A DNA stretch of 64,000 nt, from positions 2,346,321-2,410,320 of the forward strand of contig RPFO01000164.1 in NCBI GenBank assembly GCA_009746045.1, in the 5' to 3' direction. A program made the position numbers and the translations under genes. The notes below the pieces were generated by a model, which ran no database searches, was not told where the DNA came from, and saw nothing but the letters and a program-made list of their open reading frames with translations. Below are positions 28,932 through 40,009 of this stretch, piece by piece (the stretch's first letter is position 1; each line of letters begins with the position of its first letter). This DNA comes from Mesostigma viride. Taxonomy: Eukaryota > Streptophyta > Mesostigmatophyceae > Mesostigmatales > Mesostigmataceae.

Positions 28932-30663
28932 GGACGAACAACCAGGCCATGAAGCATGTTGTCTAGCTGGTCGGCCAGATCTGGAATGATCGCCCGGGGC
29001 AGTGGACACGTGGACCTATCAAACCCAGCATCAATTTTCTTGATGCACGGTGGACGTTGCAACCCGGATATCCATGCAAAAGTCATGGATGATGAAGGAC
29101 CCGGAAGCCGGCGATTGGAAATGGCGGGGGAACGGTTGGAGATGGCGGGGGGTGGTAACTTGAATGAAGCTGACCCAGTAGTGGACCTTGTGAATCGATC
29201 ACGGACCCATGCTGGCTACCTGGTAAATGATGGAAATGAGGTAACACATTATATAGTTGTACGCATAAATGCATGTATATACCGGCCTGATCAAATATAC
29301 CGGCCTTGTTAACCAAGCAATCCATATTGAAGAACTCACTCCATTCATTCATTCGACATTCATTCCTTATATTCAGTCAGGTGCCACCATATTGGTTAGT
29401 CAAGGGGGGAGGACATACCCCCCCCATTTTCCTACTTGAGCCCACACTTTTTTTTGCCGTCCATGCAGCGCCGTCCGTCACCAGCGAAAGCTAGTGAAAA
29501 TGGCTGAGCGCACACCTTTGCCAAATTGGGTGGACCCGTCGGGCCGTGTTGGTCCATACGGCGGGGGTCCTTCAGAAATACGCGCGTATTTTCCGTATTG
29601 AAGGCCCGTTCATAAATACGCCGTATTTTTCACCCATTTTCGTGCTCCGGGACTTAAATTAAATAATCGCCTAGAGCTTGCGAGGTAGATATCGAACCCT
29701 CCCGGGATTAATATCGAATTAGTAATTCGATCGATGCGGAAGTTGAGCCCTAGTTAATAGGGAGCCGTTCAACAATATGCAATGGATTTCGCCCCCACGC
29801 GCAAAGGTTGTACAAGCTACGGCTTATACTTTTTAAGCAAAAAGTAAGGTTTATGCGGAAACATTTATTGTAACGCATAGACTTACATCCTGCGCAGGTT
29901 AGCAAAAAGGTTTGGCGCGCATAATTAAAAGTATATACTGAAGCTAGCATTAGCTTGTACAACTGATAATTACTACCGGGATCGGCAGCAGAACCCTTCT
30001 TGTACAGCATGACTCGGATATATGCATGGCCGTCCAGTGCCACTCAGCAGGCGGAGGCTGATCAGAGAGCAGAACACGGTACTTGCACAAAGCCAGCAGA
30101 AGCTCCTGAACCACCAGGTCAGGATCGAGTCTTCAGCAGCTCCGCCGCATTTGGTGCATGGTCTGCACCAACCGCCACGTCGCGTATACCGCATGCAGGC
30201 GAGCAAGGGCAATGTCCCGGTTCCTCCAACCAAAGTGAAGGGGTGGACGATGTCGTTGGTGGCACTTGAGGCAACCCTCCTTCAAGGCGGGGACTTGGTA
30301 GTCCGCGCGGCCAAGGAGGGCGCCGCAGGCGGCGGGGGGGGGGGTCCAGCAACACCATGCAAGACGGGCAGCCATCTCGGGGTGAAGCGGCGGGGGGGGG
30401 GGGGGGGAGCCCCTCCTGCATGTGAAGGAAACGTTGTGGGCGCCCCGACCAGCGGTTGGCGCCAACCGCTGGTCGAGGCGGCTGACCGGCGCCGCGCTGT
30501 CCCCCGTGTGCTCCACCTGCATGGGTGGCGGGTGCGCTGCCGCCGGGGCCCCGCCGCGAGCCGGTCGAGGTCAGCTATATACCACATATCCTTGCCCTGC
30601 ATGTTTGCGAGCTTGGCAGGCCTTGGCATCGATCCGCGATGCACTGGGCCGGCTCATGTGCAC
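28932..30663. other. Intergenic, no supported gene
   Basis: Weak open frames only. Minus-strand frames in 30100-30600 are Pro/Arg-rich, with runs of C at 30330-30410 that look like low complexity. The 29550-29620 stretch holds imperfect AAATACG.CGTATTT inverted repeats. No retroposon tail or tRNA was recognised. Confidence 0.35.
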
Positions 30664-30846
30664 AGAGGGCTGTTTTTTTTTAGTATGTTAAAATCCAGGG
30701 TTTATATTTTTAATAAACCCTTGAATCTTTATTTCTGCTTTATTTCTTGTTGTTTCGTCATAAACTGTTACGCTAACTATGTGAGAAGGAACAAGGGATT
30801 AATGTGTGATTGTTCCCCATGCTTACCACACATGGATTGCCCCATT

Positions 30847-30915
30847 AAATTAAATTAAATTAAATTATAACATGTCTCCGTTGGGAGATCATGTAGCACA
30901 TATTCCAGGTTGGAT
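30847..30915 (-). mobile_element. Minimal LINE 3'-end insertion with 12-bp target duplication
   Basis: Read on the minus strand this is only about 20 bp of 3' UTR (ATATGTGCTACATGATCTCC), the hairpin loop, and a TAATTTAATTT tail. GATTGCCCCATT is duplicated exactly on both sides (30835-30846 and 30916-30927). It is a heavily 5'-truncated target-primed insertion and is younger than the surrounding transposon. Confidence 0.85.
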
Positions 30916-31310
30916 GATTGCCCCATTCAACACCACATACACTTGCCGTCCAGGTTTTACATCTCGGCTCGGGTAGCGTCAAATGTGGGCGAGCTGCAAC
31001 TTCTGATTTGCTGCTCAAATAATGCTTGATTTGAGGACCAGTGCCGCACTTGGAGCCAGTTCTTATGTAATGCACTATTCATGACTCCAATATGGTATAA
31101 AAGCAATCATGTAACTGACACCATGGCACAGGTATGAGGCGTCTTGATGATCAACATGTGGAACAGTAACACTTCATTGACAGGCTGGCTTCAATTGCGT
31201 GCTTGCTATCATAATTGTTAACTAGTGCCATAGTAGCCTGATAGCAAGATCGCGGCTCCGCGGAAGGTGACCACCAATTGCATTCACCAGCATTAAATAT
31301 GGTCATCTTG

Positions 31311-31507
31311 GCAGCGGGCAGCGGGCAGCGGGCAGCGGGCAGCGGGCAGCGGGCAGCGGGCAGCGGGCAGCGGGCAGCGGGCAGCGGGCAGCGGGCAGCG
31401 GGCAGCGCGCAGCGGGCAGCGCGCAGCGGGCAGCGCGCAGCGGGCAGCGGGCAGCGGGCTGCGGGCTGCGGGCTGCGGGCAGCGGGCAGCGGGCAGCGGG
31501 CAGCGGG
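31311..31507. repeat. (GCGGGCA)n 7-bp tandem array
   Basis: Nearly 200 bp of GCGGGCA units with variant GCGCGCA and GCGGGCT copies. It is open in several frames, producing spurious Ala/Ala/Arg/Cys-Pro proteins. It lies inside the 8.1-kb transposon downstream of the transposase gene. Confidence 0.93.
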
Positions 31508-31760
31508 GCGAAGTACTGCCAAAAAAAGGGACCCTGTTTTGGGCTGGGCGAAGCCAGCGGGTGCCACTAGTGCTATTGTAAGACAGACCACAATGGCCAC
31601 CGAGCAGCCCACCCATGCCGTAATGTCATCCCGTCATGTCACGGCATGCCACACACCAAGCATAATACACGCCATGCAATTAAGCATCTCGACCACCCTA
31701 CACTCCCGGCTGGCCCATGCCGCCCACGCCACCCGCGCCACACAAGGCAAGACAATGTAT

Positions 31761-34700
31761 TCAGTCATCATCCATGCTGTCGTTCTCCTCGTCGCTGGGC
31801 TGGCTGGCCTCCTCCACATCCTCCTCGCCCAAGTCACTGTCCTCCAAATCTGCAGCATTGTAGGAGTGACGCGTGGCAGTTGCCGCCCGCCTCAACTGCT
31901 TCCTCCCTCCTCCGAGGGGTGCCGCACGACTTGTGCCAGCTGCCGGGTGCGCTGGCGGCTGCCCGCGCCTCCCACGAGTCTGCACGCCCCTACCGCCTCG
32001 CGTAGAAGGCTCCGCATGTGCGGATGCATCCTCCTCGGCCACGTCAGGCTCAGCCCCTGCAGTCTGCCCAGCCGAGCCCTGCAGCTTCAGGTCCCCCGCT
32101 GCAAGAATGCCCTCCTCAAGCTGTGGGATAACGATCCCAGGGCACGAACACAAAAGGGACTGCAGGTTCAGGTATGAGCATTGATGCCAATATGATTCCT
32201 CCTCCCATGCATGAGTCGGGTCATCTTGCCAGCGGATGAGGGCCATTTGACGAGCGGCATCCACCGCCGCCACCCTGCCGTGCTCCCGCCTTGCCTGAAA
32301 CATGGCGCACACGCGCGTGCCCACCGGAATCCCGCCAGCCACGAGATCCTGGAACGCGCGGCTTGCGGAGTCCTCAGTCGCCTGCTGGGAGACGTAGCCA
32401 TCCCATTTCATCGCCGTGACTAGCGCGGGCGTGTTGGCGATGGCGTCCCTTGTGTTTTTCAGCAGCACGCCGTCCTTGCTGAGTGAAACGGCATACTTCT
32501 TCTTCCCCTTGTTCCACGTGGACAAGAGGATGGACGAGGGTGCCACCTGAAAAGTGTGCTTCGGCACCCCTCTCGGCGGTGGACAAATGGCCGAGTGAGG
32601 GCTCCAGCGCTGCCACTTCCCAAAGTAGGACGGTGCGCGGAAGCATTCCAGCTCGTAGCGCTGCCCCTCCGTGCCTACCTGAGGTGGCACCACGGACGCC
32701 ACGGTGGCGTAGACCACTGGCGTCCACGTGGGGCTTGACGCCACGTGCTCCGGCAAGACTGCCAGAACACTGTCACCTGCTTTCAACGCATCGCAGGCGG
32801 TGCGTGACGCGACCTGCAGCTCGATGCGGTGATTCGCCCGCTCCCATGCAGCCTGCGTGAAGCCGGCGTGGCGGACCGGCTCGACCAGGGGCTGCGCGAT
32901 GCGAGCCGCCTCTGTGGCCAGCTCGACCAGACGTTCGTCCCGCGTCAGCTCGGGAGTAGGCGCTGCCGGTGCACGGCCGCGAATGGCACGTACCATGGCG
33001 GGTGTCAGCCACGGCTCGATTTCCCACTCCACCGGGACTGCGCCGGGCTGCCTTGGGAGCTTGTCCAGCCAGTCGCCCCACGACAGGAGCTCAGGCATGC
33101 AGCTCGAGAAATAGCGCCGCAGGTTCGGGTTGCCAGGGATGCCCGCAATCACTCGCTTGATGCGCGGGAGCTCATTCTTGAACCAGTCCGCGTCGAACGG
33201 ACACCAGGGCGGCGGCGTCTCCAGGTCTTCCATCGGCGTGCCTGGAGCAAACACCCGGCACCCATAGTAAACCTCCCCGTCCTCGGTGTACATGGGCTGT
33301 CCTTCCTTAAAGCCCACCGGGAACCAGGTGCCGCGGCGGAGAAGCTGCCACCCGAAATATGCCCGGCCATCCTCGGCCTTGCGAAAATGGGTGTGGTGCG
33401 GCTTAGCTGACGCTGGCCCCTTGTAGGGAATGCTGTCGGGCCCGATGTCTTGGCAAAAATCGGCGCTGTTGGCCCACCCAGCCAAGTCCTTGTCCTTATG
33501 CTTCGCGATCCAGGCGGCCACGTTGTAGGCTTGAGCCAGCATCCGCACCATCGTCCCGTCCGGCACGTGACGCATCTTGGTCGGGTCGGCATCTGAGTTC
33601 TTGAAGGCATCCTTCCAGCCCCCGATAAACGCCTCTAGCGTCGCATAGGGTGTGCACTCCAAGCCGGAGCGTCCGTCCTTCATGTAACCCACACCGATAC
33701 CGAACATCTGGTCTGGGTCACAGTGCGAGTGGCCCCTCAGCAGGCGGTGCAGGAAGACGTTCTTGAACATGCCGGTGGCCACCAGCATCCCGGCCCAACA
33801 CAGCACCGTGTTGTTTCGGTTTTCGCTCCCCCCGTCAACCTGCACATGGAGGTCAGGTGGCATTGGCCTCCCGTCCTTCGCCCATGGCTCAGCCTTGCAC
33901 ACCAGCGAGAGAGCATCCATCAGCATGGTGACAGTAAGGGAGCCCGTCTGCCCCTTGGTCAACAAGTAGGGCAGGCCACAGTAAAAGAGGGCCTTCCAGC
34001 CATGCACCACGCACGCGTACCAGGAAAACGGGAACACGCCGTCAGCCACTTGCTTCCACACATCGGAGCCGTTGGAGAGGAAAGGCACGCGGCTCTTCTG
34101 CTTGTCCATCTTGTCGATGACGATCTGCAGGAACGCCCAGAGACACAGCGCGAGCATGAACTCGTGCCTGCGCTCGTAGAAGTATCGCCTCTCATCTCGG
34201 TGGCTTGCGTTGTGCAGGGCCCACGCTTTCTCGTACGTGGCGCGCAGGTCCTGCCGCTGCCCGATGCCCCTCCGCATCTCCCTGAGGTTGGCGCAGTCGT
34301 TGCAGATGCCGGCATTGCGCTTGAAAATCCTGAAGACAATCTTGGGGGAGCCAGGGTGGTAGTTGCCCTCTGCCACCTTGAGCCACACCTCACGAAAGGC
34401 CTTGTAGTTCAGGTGGTCGCCCACCATGCTACGCACATCCTCGCAGTAGTCCTGCTCCCAGATCAGCTTCAGACAGTCGAGGTCCAGCTGCACCACATTC
34501 TCACCGCTCGCTGGGTTGTAGTCGCCCTTGCTCTGCGCGTACGCAATGATCCAATTGGCAGTCACCTCCCTCACCTCACTGCGACCGGTGATCCGCGCCG
34601 CCTTGTCTGCCTGCTGCAGCTGTTCAGAGGTCAAGCCTAGCTCGTCGAGGGTGATATCATCGTAGGCGAACTCGCCCGACTCGTGCACAGACTCTGCATG

Positions 34701-35279
34701 CACCGCCGCCTTCAAGAGACTGTGCCACACAGGTGCCGAGATGCACAGGACAGCCTGGATAACCTTGTGGCAGGCGACAATCTCGGCCTTGTCACCATTT
34801 GGCATGCTCACAGGCAGGGACATCTGGCCCTTCACATCGTACTTCCAATAAATCGGATGCGTGCCTCCCGGCGGCTCGACGACGATGTTCTGAAGTCCGT
34901 GCTTCTGCAGCAGACTGACCACGAATTAGCTGCGCTCCTCCTGCTTTTGCAAGCCAAGGTACTTTTCTCTGGCTGCACACCAGACTCGGAAATCCCGGAC
35001 TGAGGTGCCGACTGGTCCCATGCAATCCTTTTGGCAGCATGTGCGAATAAGGCTCATGTCAGCGACGATGACGCTGTCCACCAGTTTCTCCGACCGCACC
35101 GTGGCGATGCTCTTTCTCCCTGCTTGCCTGAGTTCGCTACCAAGGCAGCCAGCTGCCCCCGGCTGGTTAGAATCCGTGCCGAGGGAGCCAACATTGGTGA
35201 CGCACACGCTACCATCCGTGTCGACAAAGGCTGCTGTCCTGCCGCCGGGGGTGGCTGACCTCGAACAAGAAGACGCCAT
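31761..35279 (-). CDS. DUF7869-type transposase-like protein, interrupted by one in-frame TAA
   Basis: From the ATG at 35279 the frame runs 117 codons to TAA at 34928-34926. It then continues in the same frame for 1,054 more codons to 31761, so the full product would be about 1,170 residues. Numbered from 34922, it has a CNDC pair (C207, C210), then an IVIDKMDKQKSRVPF motif (D270/D273). VHGWK follows, then LHVQVDGGSENRNN (D363, E367) and LLRGHSHCDPDQMFG (H398, H400, D402, D404). Spaced acidic residues with GH-H..D..F and D..EN.N are characteristic of DUF7869 proteins and look like an RNase-H/DDE catalytic core. The last 30 residues are highly acidic. The first 80 residues lie in the palindrome arm and are duplicated, inverted, at 36693. 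Transposase is inferred from TIR context; the TAA may be an inactivating mutation. Confidence 0.72.
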
Positions 35280-36944
35280 TTTCAACGCATGGTGCGCAGC
35301 TGTCAACTGAACGTGGACCTGTCCACATGACCGACTGATAGAGAAACTAGTAGTCAATGCACAACTCCTACAGAAGACTGAGCTAATTTCCACACATTTA
35401 CATCAGTTCATCCTCGTAATGCATTACTACCTCGTAACACATTCACAAGCAGTTAGTCGACAGTGGCAAAATGCAGTTGCCGCGGAAGTACGCAGGTTGG
35501 CGTGGGACAAGCCAACCTGGCAGTGAAGTGTCATGCATAATACGCGGGGAAGCACCTGAGTTAGGCGGGAACTGGGAAGTCGAGTTGGTCGGCGAGCTGA
35601 CAGGTTGTTCACCGACTTGCAGGCACCAAATTACGAGATGGTCAATTGCCAACCGAGATGTCAAGTTGTCAAACGAGATGTCAAGTTGACAACCGAAGTG
35701 CCTCCTGAACTGTCAACTAAAAGTCTAAAGCCGCAATCGACAGTACTACAAGTTGACAGTTCAGAAGGTAGGTCGGTTTTGCGCAATTGCCTACCTTCTG
35801 AACTGTCAACTAAAAGTCTCAAGCCGCAATCGACAGTACTACAAGTTGACAGTTCAGAAGGTAGGTCGGTTTTGCGCAATTGCCTACCTTCTGAACTGTC
35901 AACTAAAAGTCTAAAGCCGCAATCGACAGTACTACAAGTTGACAGTTCAGAAGGTAGGTCGGTTTTGCGCAATTGCCTACCTTCTGAACTGTCAACTAAA
36001 AGTCTAAAGCCGCAATCGACAGTACTACAAGTTGACAGTTCAGAAGGTAGGTCGGTTTTGCGCAATTGCCTACCTTCTGAACTGTCAACTAAAAGTCTAA
36101 AGCCGCAATCGACAGTACTACAAGTTGACAGTTCAGAAGGTAGGTCGGTTTTGCGCAATTGCCTACCTTCTGAACTGTCAACTAAAAGTCTAAAGCCGCA
36201 ATCGACAGTACTACAAGTTGACAGTTCAGAAGGTAGGTCGGTTTTGCGCAATTGCCTAGTTGACAGTTCAGGAGGCACTTCGGTTGTCAACTTGACATCT
36301 CGTTTGACAACTTGACATCTCGGTTGGCAATTGACCATCTCGTAATTTGGTGCCTGCAAGTCGGTGAACAACAACCTGTCAGCTCGCCGACCAACTCGAC
36401 TTCCCGCCTAACTCAGGTGCTTCCCCGCGTATTATGCATGACACTTCACTGCCAGGTTGGCTTGTCCCACGCCAACCTGCGTACTTCCGCGGCAACTGCA
36501 TTTTGCCACTGTCGACTAACTGCTTGTGAATGTGTTACGAGGTAGTAATGCATTACGAGGATGAACTGATGTAAATGTGTGGAAATTAGCTCAGTCTTCT
36601 GTAGGAGTTGTGCATTGACTACTAGTTTCTCTATCAGTCGGTCATGTGGACAGGTCCACGTTCAGTTGACAGCTGCGCACCATGCGTTGAAAATGGCGTC
36701 TTCTTGTTCGAGGTCAGCCACCCCCGGCGGCAGGACAGCAGCCTTTGTCGACAGGGATTGTAGCGTGTGCGTCACCAATGTTGGCTCCCTCGGCACGGAT
36801 TCTAACCAGCCGGGGGCAGCTGGCTGCCTTGGTAGCGAACGCAGGCAAGCAGGGAGAAAGAGCATCGCCACGGTGCGGTCGGAGAAACTGGTGGACAGCG
36901 TCATCGTCGCTGACATGAGCCTTATTCGCACATGCTGCCAAAAG
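35028..36944. repeat. 1.9-kb near-perfect palindrome between two divergent transposon genes
   Basis: The left arm (35028-about 35718) and right arm (about 36256-36944) are inverted copies differing by a few substitutions and small indels. The centre is the 93-bp array. Each arm carries the same ATG and about 80 codons (MASSCSRSATPGGRTAAFVD..), the start of the transposase frame on the left and a truncated duplicate on the right. The arms end abruptly at CTTTTGGCAGCATG. A bidirectional promoter in or near the palindrome is likely by position. Confidence 0.92.
35705..36262. repeat. Six 93-bp tandem units, each composed of inverted repeats
   Basis: Units start at 35705, 35798, 35891, 35984, 36077 and 36170. 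Each contains CTGAACTGTCAACT paired with AGTTGACAGTTCAG, and GAAGGTAGG paired with CCTACCTTC around a GCGCAATTGC core. The units are almost identical, which suggests recent amplification or gene conversion. Long ORFs appear on both strands but only because the unit length is divisible by three. Confidence 0.95.
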
Positions 36945-36986
36945 CACGGCAACAAGACAAAAGAGGAAGGTGGCACCTTCTGCTGA
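36693..36986 (+). pseudogene. Inverted duplicate of the transposase N-terminus
   Basis: ATG 36693 opens a frame that matches the first 80 residues of the minus-strand transposase (MASSCSRSATPGGRTAAFVD through VIVADMSLIRTCCQK). It then diverges at the palindrome boundary and stops at 36986. The duplication may be a by-product of palindrome formation, or may supply a 5' leader to the coiled-coil gene that follows. Confidence 0.7.
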
Positions 36987-38013
36987 CAAGGAAAACATTC
37001 CACCAACATCCAATTGCCAAGCTAAGGGCGTATCCAGGGCAGCTAAAGGCAGGGTTGCTGTGGTGTCTGTGGATGACGATGAGGATTGGATTGGTCATGG
37101 TGCGGACATGATGATTACAGACACCGACGATGCAACCATGCTTGCACACCAGGAAGCACAGCGACTGGCGACCAGGCAAAGCGTGCAGCGCGCATCTGAC
37201 AACAAGCTGCAGCAGTACACTAAGGAGCTGGAAAATGCAGCTGGAGAGCGGCGCAAGATGGAGGAAGAGCGGCGCAAGATGGAGGAAGAGCGGCGCAAGT
37301 TGGAGCAAGAGCGGCGCAAGTTGGAGCAAGAGGTGGCGCAGCTACGTAAGCGCGGGGAGGAGTCGCAGCAGCCGCAGTCGCTGTCGTGGCAGCAGCCGCA
37401 GTCGCTGCCGTCGCAGCAGCCACAGTCGCTGCCGTCGCAGCAGCCGCAGTCACTGCCGTCGCAGCAGCCGCAGTCGCTGCCGTCACTGCCGTGGCCACTG
37501 CTGCAACGGCAGCAGCCTCTGCCGCCACCACCATCACCACAGCCATCGCAAACAAGTCAGCCGATCCTGCAGCAGCTGTTGGACATGTTGGAGTCGCAGC
37601 CGCACTTGCAGCCGGTGCCATCCCCGCCGTGGCATCTAGTGGAGCAGCAGCCGCGGGAGCAGCAGCAGCAGTTCCTGCAGCAGATGTTGCAGCCTGTTCA
37701 GCCGCAGTTGCAGCGAAACTATGGGTTGCTGGGCATCGGCATGGGCGATACATCAGCAGTCAGAAGCATGAGCGACCGCGGTGTTCTCAACCATTCAGGC
37801 ATGGCAGCTGACCATGGTGTACAGCTAGCCATGCACCGGCTGGCAGACACGATGGATCGCTTTGCATGCCTCCTAGTACCTAACAGCCGTACTGAGTCCC
37901 ATGGCGCTCTGCCACTGTCGGCGTACCATGGCAATGCCAGCGCGGGGCGCGGGTTGCCGTACCAGTTCAACGGCAGCATCTATGGGCAACCTAGCGGGTG
38001 TCACATGCAATAG
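36918..38013 (+). CDS. Coiled-coil, Gln/Pro-rich protein of the transposon
   Basis: The frame is open from 36918 after a TGA; no ATG precedes the conserved-looking start (STATRQKRKVAPSADKENIPP). Initiation could be at the GTG at 36970, through splicing or a one-base shift from the ATG at 36693. RQKRK is NLS-like and DKENIPP contains a KEN motif. Residues about 70-120 from 36970 form a charged coiled coil with repeated ERRKMEE and ERRKLEQ units. SLPSQQPQ repeats and a Gln-rich segment follow. A helical C-terminal segment (MHRLADTMDRFACLLVP) ends near the stop. No catalytic motif is seen; it could be a DNA-binding or accessory subunit. Confidence 0.5.
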
Positions 38014-38429
38014 TAGGTGCTGCCATCCTTTTGTTAGTGGCTGACCAGTGACCAAGGTGGAGTGACCTATCGGTGGAGACAACTTTCTTGCCAATGTGGC
38101 TGGCTTTTAGTGGCTACCTTGGACATAGCAGGATGACAAGGTATTGGGCTTGCGAAAAATGTGATGGCCAAGAGAGTCAGCATGTAAGCTGGCTGCCATT
38201 TCGTCTTGACAGTGCCCAGCTGCACTTGACATCATAAAGGTTCTTGTGCTGGGTCCCTCATGCAATATACTTGGACTGCAGCTCCTTGATCAGTAGTTGT
38301 TGTGACTTCAAACTGCATTGGCATGGTCATAACACAGGCAAGTAGGCGCAAGAAGCACACACACACATCATTGATGAAAATCACGCGCATTGTAATATGG
38401 CATGGGATGTGCCAGGGCACTTAATTGGT

Positions 38430-38665
38430 GCATGGGGCATGGAGCATGGAGCAATCAGGCCATATGGCCGGGCATGGGGGGCTTGGTTTTGGGCACATGG
38501 GGCATGGGGCATGGGGCATGGGGTATGGGGGAATGGGAGCAACGATGTTTGACAGTTGGCTTGCGGTTCGTGGCATGTGTGGCATGGAGCATCGAACATG
38601 CAGTAGAAGGGCATGGGGCATGGGGCATGATGGGGCATGAGCCACATGTGGGGCATGGGGCATAT
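38430..38665. repeat. GGGGCATG-type short tandem repeats
   Basis: Irregular GGGGCATG/GGAGCATG units in several clusters within the right part of the 8.1-kb transposon. They are open in more than one frame but have no credible coding content. Confidence 0.8.
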
Positions 38666-38889
38666 TAGAGCATCACTAGGGCACAGTTCCAGGGCATGTG
38701 GCAGGTGGTTTAGGTGGCCAAAAGCATGGGAAATGTCGCATCTTGATAAATTTTTAATAAACGGTTCAGATTTTAACATACTAAAAAAAACCAGCCCAGA
38801 CTACGTCCTGAGCATGTGCGTAGGCCTCCACAAGGGCGGCCTTGAGCACCGGTTTCAGCAGCGGGTCGATCCCGGTTACGCTTGAGGCG

Positions 38890-39245
38890 CGGGGCAGCTA
38901 GGACCTAGCTGGGGTCCTGTCGGTAGAGTGGACCGGGTCGGCGGCGGGGCATGGCCGGCAGGTGCCGGGCCGCCAGCAACGCTAGCAACCCTAGCCATTG
39001 CCTAGCCATACTCATCTTCCATGCCATACTCATCTTCCACCCCATGTCAGGCCTCTTTGGGTATGATACACCATGGTGCTGCATGACTGCAGGTGTGCGT
39101 ACCTTGTGCACCCAGAGTCAGCAGCTAGGTAGTAGTTTACACCCCCCAGGTTGTATATAGCTCAGAATGTATTAAAAACCATACGCCCCTTCTCGGGGAT
39201 ACCAGTGTGTTACATGTACTCCCAACGGTGACATGTTCTGTCACA
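38890..39245 (+). mobile_element. Retroposon 3' UTR fragment outside the 8.1-kb transposon
   Basis: It contains the 3' UTR blocks GTGCACCCAGAG.CAGC, AGAATGTATTAAAA.CCATA and a terminal GTACTCCCAACGGTGACATG hairpin variant. No coding sequence is recognisable. Confidence 0.55.
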
Positions 39246-39509
39246 AGCATGAAATAATAGTAGTATAAAATACATGCATGTTAGTTGTCTATCTATCGCA
39301 CCGATCGGCAAGCTCCTCTCACATGCACTATGACTTATGAGATCATGCAGCCTACCTAATTATGCAGCCCCTTAATTGTGAGGCAACTATTGCACCCACA
39401 CTGCAGCTGCACGCCCACACCATGATCGATGCGGAGAGAGCGCTCTGTCGCCTGCCCACTTGTGGTAGCTAGTGAGAGAAGCTAGTGCATGCTATTAATT
39501 AATTAATAG

Positions 39510-39810
39510 CATGCCTAGTGGTCCCAGCCCAGTTTGAGTACCGCATCCACTCTCTCTCCCGTCTTTGGACTGCCATGCAGGACAAGGAGCGGTGGAAGAA
39601 GATTGTCAAGGCACACACGCCCGACCCTGTGGGCAAGCCACCTCCCCCCAAGCGGAGGAGGCGTTTTGATGAGTAGTGTAGTTAGGCTTTTCTAGATAGA
39701 GTTAGGATAGTTCGATCACGCGGCTTCCTCCACCCCATCCATCATGAAATATGTGCTACATGACCTCCCCACGGAGGCATGTTATAATTTAATTTAATTT
39801 TTTAATTAAT
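39510..39810 (+). mobile_element. Non-LTR retrotransposon 3' end, intact C-terminal codons
   Basis: It encodes LVVPAQFEYRIHSLSRLWTA, then MQDKERWKKIVKAHT and PVGKPPPPKRRRRFDE to a TAG at about 39678. The 3' UTR, the CCTCCCCACGGAGG hairpin near 39763 and a (TTTAA)n then (TTAA)n tail follow. The basic tail resembles an NLS or RNA-binding end. Confidence 0.75.
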
Positions 39811-39824
39811 TAATTAATTAGACT

Positions 39825-39860
39825 CGTGCTCCCGTTGGGGAGTCACGGAGCAGTAACCCC
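39825..39860 (-). mobile_element. Family B retroposon terminal hairpin
   Basis: GTGCTCCCGTTGGGGAGTCA is the reverse complement of the family B 3' hairpin end. It adjoins the AATT tail shared with the preceding element. Confidence 0.55.
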
Positions 39861-40009
39861 GATGGATGGATGGGTGGGTGCAAACAATCCAACCGGTCTA
39901 AGCTATCTACATCTACCTACGGCATCTATCTAACAGCATTATACTATACCTACAACATCTATCTATATAGCACTGGCGTGCCTCCCATTAAATAATTAAT
40001 TAATTAAAA

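Larger units (their letters stand above)
30667..38797. mobile_element. Novel 8.1-kb DNA transposon with 29-bp TIRs
   Basis: The left end (GGGCTG, a T run, AGTATGTTAAAATC) and the right end (its reverse complement) match over 29 positions with one mismatch (T versus G at position 7). A further block, GTTTAT, is shared just inside. AGA flanks both ends (30664-30666, 38798-38800), consistent with a 3-bp target duplication. The cargo is a large DUF7869-type protein (minus), a coiled-coil protein (plus), a 1.9-kb central palindrome and simple repeats. A 69-bp LINE end later inserted at 30847. I cannot assign a superfamily from end sequence and duplication length. Confidence 0.75.

Noticed and set aside
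34900-34930. Alternative genetic code with TAA as Gln
   Set aside because: Malate dehydrogenase and other frames end sensibly at TAA, so one nonsense change is simpler.
35605-36374. LPSELSTKSLKPQSTV-type repeat proteins on both strands
   Set aside because: The 93-bp unit is divisible by three and stop-free, so both strands are open; there is no independent sign of coding.
35028-36944. Palindrome as the terminal repeats of a separate transposon inserted in the 8.1-kb element
   Set aside because: The arms contain the in-frame start of the transposase gene and adjoin both genes directly, and no target duplication is visible at the arm ends.
37220-37811. Ala-rich frames overlapping the coiled-coil gene on both strands
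   Set aside because: Shadow frames of CAG/CCG-rich codons in the Gln/Pro-rich gene; the chosen frame has the charged coiled coil and the longest open length.
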